This document shows, one piece after another, positions 55,899 through 64,000 of a stretch of DNA of 64,000 bases. Below the pieces are notes generated by a model. It was not told the origin of the DNA. It made no database searches and saw nothing but the letters and a program-made list of their open reading frames with translations. Both the position numbers and the translations under genes were made by a program. Every line of letters begins with the position of its first letter. Position 1 is the stretch's first letter. Source of the stretch: Sandaracinaceae bacterium (GTDB taxonomy: Bacteria > Myxococcota_A > Polyangia > Polyangiales > Sandaracinaceae); assembly GCA_020633195.1 (NCBI GenBank), contig JACKEC010000017.1, positions 496,001 to 560,000 on the forward strand, written 5' to 3'.

Positions 55899-57320
55899 TG
55901 GCGGCGTGCCCGTTCGTGCTGCGGTTCACCGGCGCCTACCGGGTCGCGGCGCACCTGCTCGTCGCCGGCCTGCTCGCGTTCGTGGGGCTCGACGCGGTGC
56001 TCTACGGCGGGCTCGCGTCGCCCCGGTGTTCGCGCTGTTCGTCGTCCCGCCGATGGCCGTCTTCTACCTCGGCACCCGCGCCGGCGGCGCGTACACCGCG
56101 CTCGTGGTGCTCGCGCTCGGCGGCCTGTACGCGCTCGAGCACCTCGGTCGCGTGGGGAGCCCCTGCCCGCGGCGCTGCTCCCGCAGATGCGCCTCGCCGC
56201 CGTCGTCGGCTGCCTCGCGTTCGTCGGGTGCTCGCGGCGGTCTACGAGGCCGAGCGCAAGGCCGCGGTGGCGCGCGCGCGCGCGCGATCGTCGACCACCT
56301 CCACGACGGGCTCGTCGCCGTCGATCGCCAGGGGTCATCGTCGCCGCCAACGGCGCGGCCGCGGCGCTGCTCGAGGTCGACGCGCTCGTCGGGGCGCGCG
56401 CCGCGAAGGTCCTCCCGCCCGAGCTCCTCGCGGTCATCGAGGCCTCCGAGGCCTCGGGCGGCACCGAGTCCGGGCGCCTCGAGCTCTCCGACGAGCGCGT
56501 CGCGACGGCCGCCGCGTCCCCCATCGCGCTCGAGCGCGGCGGGCGCGCGGGCACCGTCCTCACCGTCCGCGACGTGACCGTCGAGGTGTCGATCGACCGC
56601 ATGAAGACGGAGTTCATCGCGACGGTCTCGCACGAGATGCGCACCCCGCTGACGTCGGTGCTCGGGTTCGCGAAGCTCATCCGCAGCAAGCTCGACGCCG
56701 ACGTGTTCCCGCGGGTCCCCGAGGCCGACGCCAAGGCTGCGCGCACGATGACGAAGGTGCGCCAGAACCTCGGCATCATCGTCGAGGAGGGCGAGCGGCT
56801 CACCGCGCTGATCGGCGACGTGCTCGACATCGCCAAGCTCGAGTCGGGCCAGATGGAGTGGCACAAGGAGGACGTCGAGGTCGGCCCGCTCGTCGAGCGC
56901 GCGCTCGACGCGACGGGCGGCCTCTTCACGGGGCGCGAGGTCGAGCTCGTCGCGGACGTCGCGCCCGAGCTGCCCACGCTCCACGCCGACGCGCAACGTA
57001 TCTTGCAGGTCTTGATCAACCTGATCTCGAACGCCTCGAAGTTCACGGAGGCCGGGTCGGTGACCGTGCGCGCCGCACCGACCGACGACGGCGTCGCGCT
57101 GCGCGTCGAGGACACCGGCGGCGGGATCGCGCCGGCCGACCAGGAGAAGATCTTCGAGCGGTTCCGTCAGGCGGGCGACACGCTCCTCGACAAGCCCCGC
57201 GGCACTGGGCTCGGCCTGCCCATCTGCGTCGAGATCGTGCAGGCCCACGGCGGCACGATCCGCGTGGAGTCCGAGCTCGGGCAGGGGGCCGCGTTCGTGG
57301 TGGAGCTCCCGCGCGCCTGA
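55711..57320 (+). pseudogene. Membrane PAS histidine kinase, disrupted by apparent base losses
   Basis: From GTG 55711 the protein is read through eight frame segments. They encode membrane helices (VQGAFASALVSAGFFAQRL, LGATLVMAACPFVLRF, FALFVVPPMAVFYLGTR, LAAVVGCLAFVG), a PAS-like region (VDHLHDGLVAVDRQG then VIVAANGAAAALLEV) and an intact HisKA/HATPase half (SHEMRTPLTS, VLINLISNASKF, EDTGGGI, GTGLGLPIC). Every shift is one base in the same direction and six fall on G or C runs: 55762, 55858, 56021, 56160, 56226, 56331; one is in a CG run near 56271-56286. The gene is probably intact in the organism. The part from 56334 onward is uninterrupted. Confidence 0.8.
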
Positions 57321-57324
57321 GGGG

Positions 57325-57446
57325 TCACTCCCTGCGGGTTGCTCGGTCGACGGCTCGGGGGGTCGGGGGGGGCCGTGCGAGCCGCAGCTCGGGAACACGT
57401 CGAGGAGCAGGATCAGGGCGAGGCCCGCCAGGATCAGTCGCGGCAT
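57325..57446 (-). CDS. Small lipoprotein-like peptide, one base short
   Basis: ATG 57446 has a near-perfect AAGGAGG ribosome site eight bases upstream. The peptide begins MPRLILAGLALILLLDVFPSC, a lipoprotein-like signal. If one C is added to the run of eight (57365-57372) the frame ends in ATRRE and a TGA at 57325-57327, giving about 40 residues. Without it the frame runs into the antisense of the kinase gene. It is divergent from the following hydrolase gene. Confidence 0.5.
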
Positions 57447-57516
57447 CGGAGCGCCTCCTTCGAGGGTGAGCGCACATCGTACCCAACGTCGCGGCCTCGC
57501 TGGGGTCGGAGCGTCG

Positions 57517-58221
57517 ATGCGCTGGGTCATCTTCACGGGCGCGGTCCTGCTCGCGCTCGCGAGCCGGGCCGAGGCCCAGAGCGCGCTCGAGGTGGAGGGC
57601 TACGCGCCCGCCGCGTTCGTCGCCGCCGACGGAGAGGGGCCGCGCCCCGTGGTCGTGGCGCTGCACGGCAACTTCGACCGACCGGAGTGGATGTGCGGGT
57701 TCTTCGCCCGGATCGTCGAGGGCCGCGCGTTCCTGCTCTGTCCGCGCGGGGTGCCGCGCACCGACGCCCCCGGCCAGGACCGGTGGCAGCTCCCGCTCGC
57801 GGTGCCGCTCGCGCGCGAGATCGCGGCGGGGCGGCGGGCCCTCGCGGCGCGCTTCCCCGGCCGCCTCGACGACGGGCCCGACCTGGTGATCGGCTTCTCG
57901 CAAGGGGCGCATCGCGCGTCACGGCTCGCCGCCGCCGACCCGGAGCGCTACCCCCGCCTGCAGCTCGTCGAGGGCGGCGCCAGCTTCTGGCGCGGCGCGG
58001 CCCGGTACGCGCGCAGCCGCGGGCGCGTCGCGTTCGTCTGCGCGGTCGGCTGGTGCGAGCAGCGCGGTCGCCGCGCGGTGGAGGCGTTCGAGCGAGGCCA
58101 CGTCGAGGCGCGCCTCGAGCGGCGCCCGGGGGCGCACCACGCGCTCGACGTGATGGAGCCCGCTCTCCGCGAGACGTTTCAGTGGCTCGTCGCCGACGAC
58201 CCGCGCTTCGCCTCGAGGTGA
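57517..58221 (+). CDS. Secreted alpha/beta hydrolase (esterase-like)
   Basis: The 234-residue protein has a signal peptide ending SRAEAQ, VVVALHGNFDRPEW as the oxyanion strand, the nucleophile Ser in IGFSQGAHRAS, and GAHHALD as the likely catalytic histidine region. It resembles small phospholipase/carboxylesterase-type hydrolases of the periplasm. ATG 57517 has a purine-rich upstream site; an upstream in-frame GTG 57466 would spoil the signal peptide. Confidence 0.85.
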   Translation: MRWVIFTGAVLLALASRAEAQSALEVEGYAPAAFVAADGEGPRPVVVALHGNFDRPEWMCGFFARIVEGRAFLLCPRGVPRTDAPGQDRWQLPLAVPLAREIAAGRRALAARFPGRLDDGPDLVIGFSQGAHRASRLAAADPERYPRLQLVEGGASFWRGAARYARSRGRVAFVCAVGWCEQRGRRAVEAFERGHVEARLERRPGAHHALDVMEPALRETFQWLVADDPRFASR

Positions 58222-58275
58222 CGCTCAGCCGGCCTCGGAGGAGCGACGGCGACCTCGCGCCGAGCCGCGGCGAAG

Positions 58276-58303
58276 TTGCGCTCCCCGGAAACGGGGGTAA
58301 TTC
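58276..58303 (+). promoter_or_regulatory. Candidate promoter with hairpin before porin-dab genes
   Basis: TTGCGC and TAATTC are separated by 16 bases. The spacer contains a CCCCG/CGGGG inverted repeat with loop GAAA (58283-58296), which could be an operator. It lies 45 bp before the porin start. Confidence 0.35.
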
Positions 58304-58348
58304 ACGACATCGTATCCCCTGGTTCCCCGTTCGGAAGGCGGAGCTCGC

Positions 58349-59761
58349 GTGCCGTTGCAAGCGCGACCTTCTCACTGGTTCTCACGAGTCCCGGATCGCC
58401 CTGCACGTCGCCCCGCCGCTCTGTCGAGCTGCGGGCTCGCGGTGATGGCGGTCTTCGCGCTCCCCGCCTCGCTCGCGTACGCGCAAGCCTCCGAGGACGT
58501 CCCGGCCGGCGAGGTGGAGGCCGAGGTGGAGGCCGAGGCGGAGATCGAGGCCGAGGCGGAGACCGAGGCGGAGGCCGAGGCCGAGGCGGTGCCCGAGACC
58601 GCGACCGAGGCTCCCCCCGCGGAGCCGTCCAGCAGCGACCTCGAGGTCGTGACCGATCCTCTGCACGCCGGTTCCGACGCGACCGCGTCCGGCGAGGCCA
58701 CCAACTCGGGCCCGCGGATCACCGCGTCGTTCATCGAGGGCGTGCGCGTCACGGTGCCCGAGGCGGCGGGCTTCACGTTCGAGGTCCACCTCGCGACGTG
58801 GGCTCGCTTCGTCACCGGCGCCACGGTCGGCGGCGGCGCCGAGGCCTACTTCGACGTGCCGCTCGTGCGGCCGATCCTCCAGACGAGCGTCTTCGACGGC
58901 ATGTTCCGGATCCTCGTGCAGCCCGAGCTCGCGGGGCCCAACCCGCGCCTCCTCGATCTGCACCTCGACTTCGTCCCCGATCGGGCGTTCGCGCTGCGCC
59001 TCGGGCAGTTCCGGACGCCGTACTCGCGCGCGTTCGTCGCGCCCCTGATCCAGCTCACGATGCCCGACCGCGGGATCGTCAGCGACACGTTCCGCGCTGA
59101 CCGCGACACCGGCCTCATGGCGTTCGGACAGGTCGGCGACGTGTTCGAGTACTCCGTCGGCGTCTTCGACGGCGCCGCGATCGACGGCCGCGCGGGCGAC
59201 ACCCCGCCCCCGATGGCGGTCGGTCGCGTGGTCGTCACCCCGTACGGGCACGTGCCCTACGACCAGGTTCCGTCCCTCACGATCGAGTCGCCGCGCGGCC
59301 TCGCGATCGGCGCGGGCGGCTTCTATCGCGACCGGAACGTCCAGGACGCGGCGGGCATGATGGTCGGTCAGCGGACCGCCAGCGTCGGCGGCGACCTGAG
59401 CCTCGTCGAGGGTCCGTTCGCCTTCACCTCCGAGGGCTTCTACCAGGAGCGGAGCACCGACTCGGGTCCATGGATCGCGAGCTGGGGCGCGTTCGCGCAG
59501 GCCGGCGTCTTCGTGATCCCGCAGATCCTCGAGCTGAGCGCCCGCGGCGGCTGGATCGACCCCGACCTCGGCGTCGACGCGGGGATCGTGCAGTCCTACG
59601 AGGGCGCCCTCAACCTGTACCTCGTCGTCGACGACGTCGCGTACGGGCACCACCTCTCGTTGGGGCTCCGGTACGGGTACTTCGACAGCCCGATCCCCTT
59701 CGGCGCCGTCCCTCAGGGCAGCACGCACCGGGTCACGTTGCAGCTCCGCGCCTGGATCTAG
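58349..59761 (+). CDS. Porin-like outer-membrane beta-barrel protein
   Basis: The 470-residue protein starts at GTG 58349 with a GGAGC site. The signal peptide ends SLAYAQA. An acidic Glu-Ala repeat linker (EVEAEVEAEAEIEAEAE) precedes a strand-rich domain of the phosphate-selective porin O/P type (LHLDFVPDRAFALRLGQFRTPYSRAF, LSLGLRYGYFDSPIPFG) ending in the barrel-like VTLQLRAWI. Its stop lies 2 bp before dabA, so it is co-transcribed and may admit bicarbonate or another anion to the periplasm (inference). Confidence 0.85.
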   Translation: MPLQARPSHWFSRVPDRPARRPAALSSCGLAVMAVFALPASLAYAQASEDVPAGEVEAEVEAEAEIEAEAETEAEAEAEAVPETATEAPPAEPSSSDLEVVTDPLHAGSDATASGEATNSGPRITASFIEGVRVTVPEAAGFTFEVHLATWARFVTGATVGGGAEAYFDVPLVRPILQTSVFDGMFRILVQPELAGPNPRLLDLHLDFVPDRAFALRLGQFRTPYSRAFVAPLIQLTMPDRGIVSDTFRADRDTGLMAFGQVGDVFEYSVGVFDGAAIDGRAGDTPPPMAVGRVVVTPYGHVPYDQVPSLTIESPRGLAIGAGGFYRDRNVQDAAGMMVGQRTASVGGDLSLVEGPFAFTSEGFYQERSTDSGPWIASWGAFAQAGVFVIPQILELSARGGWIDPDLGVDAGIVQSYEGALNLYLVVDDVAYGHHLSLGLRYGYFDSPIPFGAVPQGSTHRVTLQLRAWI

Positions 59762-59763
59762 CC

Positions 59764-62697
59764 ATGACCACCCCGCCGCCGCGCATGCTCAAGGGGCGCT
59801 CCGCCGAAGAGCGAGACCGGGACCACCTCCGGGACGCGGTGGACCACGCGCGGCACCTGCTGCCGACGCAGGCGCCGATCCGCGCCTTCGTGCACCACAA
59901 CACGCTGCACGCGTTCGAGGACCTCCCGTTCGACGAGGCGGTCGTGCGCGCGGCCGAGCTGCTCGGCACCGAGCCGTACGAGCGCGAGGAGGCCTTCGGC
60001 GCGCACCTCGAGCGCCAGCGCATCACGAGCTCCGACATCGCGGCGGTCGTCGCGGCCGCCGGCTTCTCCGAGGCGCCGCTCGTCCCCGGCGGGCCCTCGC
60101 CGCGCGAGCTGCGCGCGCTGCGCCTTCACCACGCGCTCGAGCGCGTGGAGGGCCCCGCCCTGACCTGGCTCCTCGAGGAGGTCGCGCTCTCCGACTTCCA
60201 CCTGGAGGTCGACGCGCCCGCCCGGGCGCGGGTGCTCGACTCGGCTCGCCGGGCGCTCGGCGGCGCCGTCGACGCGCGCGCGCGCTCACCGAGCTGCACG
60301 CGCGCCTCGCCCCGCACGCGCCGGCGCTCCCCGTCGTCCACGCCGGCACGCGGCCCCGGGATCGCGTCCTCGCCAGCCACGGCGTCGACGTCGACGAGTG
60401 GGTCCACCCGCTCATGTACCGGCTGTGCGGGGCCTTCCTGGATCAGGGCCTGTCGTACTGGGCCATGCCCGCGCGCGCGACGCGGGCTCCTGTCAGCGTT
60501 CCGTGCGTTGTACGGCAAGCCGTTCGGCCCGCCCGACCCGTGGCTCCGGGGCTCCCGCCGCGCGCTCGCCGAGGCGCAGGCCGCCGGCCGGGACGCCGAG
60601 CAGACCGTGATCGCGTCGCTCGACGCGCTCGGGTGCCCCACGCGCTGGGACGAGGTGATCGAGGCGACCCTCCTCGCGATCCGCGGGTGGGCCGGGATGA
60701 TCGCGCAGCTCGAGGCGCGCCCCGACCGGGCGCCGGTGAAGGCGCCGCCGTGCCGCCTCATGGACTTCCTCGCGGTGCTGCTGACGCTGGAGGCTCAGGC
60801 GGTGAAGCACGTCCTCCGCTCCGAGCCGATCGACGCCGCCCCGCCGCGACCCTCCGCGCCGGCCACCGATCTCGCGGTCGTGTACGAGGCGTTCCTCGTC
60901 GCCCAGCTCGCGGGGATCGGCCCCGCCGAGCTCGACGACCCGAAGGACGCGCGCGCCTTCGTTCACGAGGTCGCCGCGTTCGACTCGGTCAGCCGGCGAC
61001 GGCTGTGGCATCGCGCCTACGAGCGCCACCATCGGCAGCACGTCCTCGACGGGCTGCTCGCGCACGACTCGGCTCGGCGTGCCCGCGATCGCCGCGCCGC
61101 GCGCGCAAGCCGTGTTCTGCATCGACGAGCGGGAGGAGTCGCTGCGCCGTCACCTCGAGGAGGTCGACCCGACGATGGAGACGGTCGGCGCGCTCGGCTT
61201 CTTCGGCGTCCCGATGGCCTACCAGGGCCTCACCGACGTGAAGCCGACGGCGCTGTGCCCGATGGCGATCCGCCCCAAGCACCTCGTGGTCGAGGAGCCG
61301 ATCGAGGAGGCCGGCGCCCGCAGCGCGGCGGCACGCCGGCGGCTCGTCGGCAAGGTCCAGAACGCCTCGTCGGTGGGCAGCCAGACCTTCGTCCGGGGTG
61401 GTGTGCTCTCCGCCACGCTCGGGCTCGCGGCGGCGGTCCCGCTCGTCGGTCGCGTCCTGTTCCCCCGGCTCGCCGAGCGCGCAGCGCACGCGGTCGAGCA
61501 CCTCGCGGTGGGCTCCCCGCCCACGCGCCTGCGCATCGAGCGCGCGGAGGGACGACGACGCGCGACGACGAGCACGGGCTCCTCTCGGGCTTCACCGTCT
61601 TCGAGATGACGGCGATCGTCCGTCGGGTCCTCACCACGACGGCCATCGGCGGGCGCCTCGCGCCGCTCGTCGTCGTCGTCGGGCACGGCTCGTCGAGCCT
61701 CAACAACCCGCACGAGGCCGCGTACGATTGCGGCGCCACCGGCGGCGGCCGCGGGGACCGAACGCGCGGGCGTTCTGCGCGATGGCCAACCACCCCGGCG
61801 TGCGCGCGGCGCTCGCGGCGGACGGCCCGGCCATCCCCGAGGGGACGTGGTTCCTCGCCGGGGCGCACGACACCGCCACCGACGCCGTCGACTGGTTCGA
61901 CGTGGACCTCGTCCCCGCGGGCCACCGCGCCGAGCTCGCGCGCGTGCAGACCGTGTTCAGGACGGCTCGCCGCCTCGACGCGCACGAGCGGTGTCGGCGC
62001 TTCGAGTCGGCGCCGCTCAGCCTCGACGTCGACCGCGCGCTCGCGCACGTCGAGGGCGCGCCGTGGACCTCGGCCAGCCGCGCCCCGAGTGCGGGCACGC
62101 GACCAACGCGATCTGCGTCATCGGCCGGCGTGACCGCACGCGCGGCCTCTTCCTCGACCGGCGCGCCTTCCTCGTCTCCTACGATCCGAGCGGCGACCCG
62201 GACGGCCAGGTGCTCGGTCCGCTCGCGCCGCGGTCGGGCCCGTCGGCGCGGGCATCAACCTGGAGTACTACTTCAGCTTCGTCGATCCCGAGGGCTACGG
62301 CTGCGGGTCCAAGCTCCCGCACAACGTCACCGGCCTCGTCGGCGTGATGAACGGGCACGCGTCCGATCTGCGCACGGGCCTGCCGTGGCAGATGGTGGAG
62401 ATCCACGAGCCCGTCCGCCTCCTGACGATCGTCGAGGCCGAGCCAGAGCTCCTCGTGCGGATCCTCGCGAGGCGCCCCGGCGTGGCGCGGGTGGTCCACA
62501 ACCAATGGATCCAGCTCGTCGCCTGGAGCCCGAGCACCCGCAAGATGTCGGTCTTCGACGGGACGCGGTTCGTGCCGCACGTGCGCGACGCGCGGACGAT
62601 CAAGACCGTCGCGACCTCCGTCGACCATTACCGCGGCGAGCGGGGCCACCTCGGCTGCGCGCGCGTCGAGGCCGCGCTCCGGACGGGGGCGCCATGA
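59764..62697 (+). pseudogene. dabA: DabA inorganic-carbon pump subunit (DUF2309), frame-disrupted by apparent base losses
   Basis: DabA is the large soluble subunit of the DAB bicarbonate/CO2 uptake complex and carries a carbonic-anhydrase-like zinc site. N-terminal IRAFVHHNTLHAFEDLPFDEAV is typical. All four expected zinc ligands are visible in different frames: Cys and Asp in VFCIDERE (about 61111-61130), His in VVGHGSSS (61680) and Cys in AAYDCGAT (61727). Frame changes lie near 60273-60285, 60484, 61066-61081, 61549, 61753, 62063 and 62228. Each fits loss of one or two bases. The stop overlaps the dabB start (ATGA). Confidence 0.85.
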
Positions 62698-64000
62698 CCG
62701 AGGCGTGGATCCAGGTGGCGACGGTCCTCTGCGTGGCCGCGCCCGGCGTGGCGTTCGCGCTGATCGCGGGCGCGGAGTGGATGCGGTTCCCGCTCCAGGA
62801 GCGCGAGGTCGTCCGGATCGTGGGGGTCTGCTTCAGCGTCGCGACGCTCGCCGTCGTCGGCTCGGCCGGGTGGATGCTCCACGCGGGCGTGACCGAGGTG
62901 CGCGTCCCGATCGGCGACTGGTTCGAGGTCTCCCACCACGGCTTCTCGCTCGCGCTCGTCCTCGACCGCCTGTCGCTCCCGTTCGCGGCGCTCGGCGCCG
63001 CGCTCGTCGGCCTGATCGGCGCGTTCAGCCAGCGCTACCTGCACCGCGAGCGCGGGTTCCGCCGCTTCTATCTGCTGCTCAGCCTCTTCGGGCTCGGCGT
63101 CGAGCTCGTGGTGCTCGCGGGCAGCCTCGATCTCGTGTTCTTCGGCTGGGAGCTCGTCGGCCTCACGTCGGCGTTGCTCATCGCGTTCTTCGACGAGCGC
63201 GCCGCGCCGGTCCGTCACGGGCTGCGCGCGTTCCTCACCTACCGCGTGTGCGACCTCGGGCTGATGGCCGCGGTCGTCTGGTTGCATCACACGGTGTCGA
63301 GCGCGGAGGTCGCGCGCGCACGCGGGCTCGGAGTGGGCGGGCCTCGTCGCCCCGGAGGGCGCGCTCGACGCGACGATCGTGGGCGCGCTGCTCGTGTGGG
63401 CGGCGATGGGTAAGTCGGCGCAGGTCCCCCTCGGCGGCTGGCTCCCGCGCGCGATGGAGGGGCCGACCCCTCGAGCGCCGTCTTCTATGGAGCGCTCTCC
63501 ATCCACCTCGGGCCCTACCTGCTCCTGCGCGCGGCGCCGATCCTCGATCGGGCGCCGATCGTGGCCGGGCTCGTCGTCACGATCGGCGCGCTGACCGCGA
63601 CGCACGCGACCTTCGTCGGCCGCGTGCAGACCGACATCAAGAGCGCGCTGGCCTACGCCTCGATGACGCAAGTCGGCCTGATCTTCGTGGAGATCGGGCT
63701 CGGCTTCCGCTTCCTCGCGCTCGCGCACATCGTCGGCCACGCGTGCATCCGGACGCTGCAGCTCCTGCGCGCGCCGAGCATCCTGCACGACAACCGCCAC
63801 CTCGAGCAGGCCGTGGGCAGTCACCTCCCGCGGCCGGGCGGGCACCCTCGAGCGCATGGTCCCGCGGCGCCTTCAGCCTTGGCTCTACCGTCACGCGCTC
63901 GAGCGGGGCTACTTCGACTCGCTCCTCGCCGACGGCATCCTCGCGCCGGTGGTGCGGCTCCTCCGCGGCGTCGATCGCGTCGAGCGGCGCTGGATCGCGC
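62694..64000 (+). pseudogene. dabB: DabB (NuoL-like) membrane subunit, partial, frame-disrupted
   Basis: DabB is the proton-conducting partner of DabA and belongs to the NADH-dehydrogenase subunit 5/antiporter family. ATG 62694 overlaps dabA. The first 200 residues have many helices and the conserved FSQRYLHRERGFRRFYLLLS and LVFFGWELVGLTSALLIAFF. Later parts (AAMGKSAQVPLGGWLPRAMEGPTP, IKSALAYASMTQVGLIFVEI, LERMVPRRLQPWLYRHALE) need frame changes near 63311-63328, 63467 and 63840. The 3' end is beyond the window. Confidence 0.85.

Noticed and set aside
55711..56334. Programmed ribosomal frameshifting in the histidine kinase
   Set aside because: Seven shifts in 620 bp at ordinary G/C runs cannot be programmed; no slippery site with a downstream pseudoknot is evident.
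59764..64000. dabA/dabB as decayed pseudogenes
   Set aside because: Shifts are regular, mostly at G/C runs, with conserved motifs throughout. Sequence error is more likely than decay, although they are typed as pseudogene because the frames are broken as given.

Overview
The window reads as chromosomal DNA of a myxobacterium, most likely a relative of Sandaracinus (Polyangiales). The inference rests on very high GC with strong third-position bias, six Hanks-type Ser/Thr kinase genes (one degenerate), PEGA and TPR proteins, a sigma-54 activator with an FHA domain, an ECF sigma locus, and many lipoproteins with Asp-Ala-Gly rich linkers after the lipobox. No rRNA, tRNA, CRISPR array, prophage or classical IS transposase was seen.

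Layout. 0-8 kb: a lipoprotein and a TPR protein diverge from a membrane pseudokinase, followed by the helicase Lhr. 8-15 kb: a beta-helix lipoprotein, a membrane protein with sequence-repeat tails, and a response regulator / histidine kinase / lipoprotein hydrolase operon. 15-19 kb: an RRM RNA-binding protein with a strong terminator, an Fpg/Nei glycosylase, small lipoproteins, and a deaminase / acetyltransferase pair. 19-29 kb: a signalling cluster with three kinases, an M48 protease, and an ECF sigma factor coupled to a TPR membrane protein. 29-36 kb: lipoproteins, a Sel1 protein, pectinacetylesterase-like and ModA-like proteins, ThrE, a CPBP protease and a cupin. 36.2-37.9 kb: a probable HNH mobile element. 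38-45 kb: an overlapping operon of adenylate cyclase, kinase with pseudo-receiver, LysM/FecR protein and carotenoid oxygenase. 45-53 kb: an FHA sigma-54 activator and a run of surface lipoproteins. 53-58 kb: a kinase, an exported PEP-synthase-like lipoprotein, a frame-disrupted histidine kinase and a hydrolase. 58-64 kb: a porin-like protein followed at once by dabA and dabB, the DAB inorganic-carbon pump.

Most noteworthy: (1) a roughly 107-bp structured repeat, present three times, whose first TGA is the stop codon of the upstream gene each time and whose hairpins show compensatory changes; (2) an HNH gene bounded by inverted repeats and by a 39-bp direct repeat, with a GAAC-N4-GTTC LexA-type box inside its promoter; (3) a porin-dabA-dabB operon; (4) about 17 inferred one- or two-base losses in the last 8.3 kb (plus one at 29.56 kb), mostly at G or C runs. 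The last pattern indicates base under-calling rather than gene decay, so the broken genes near the right end are probably intact in the organism.
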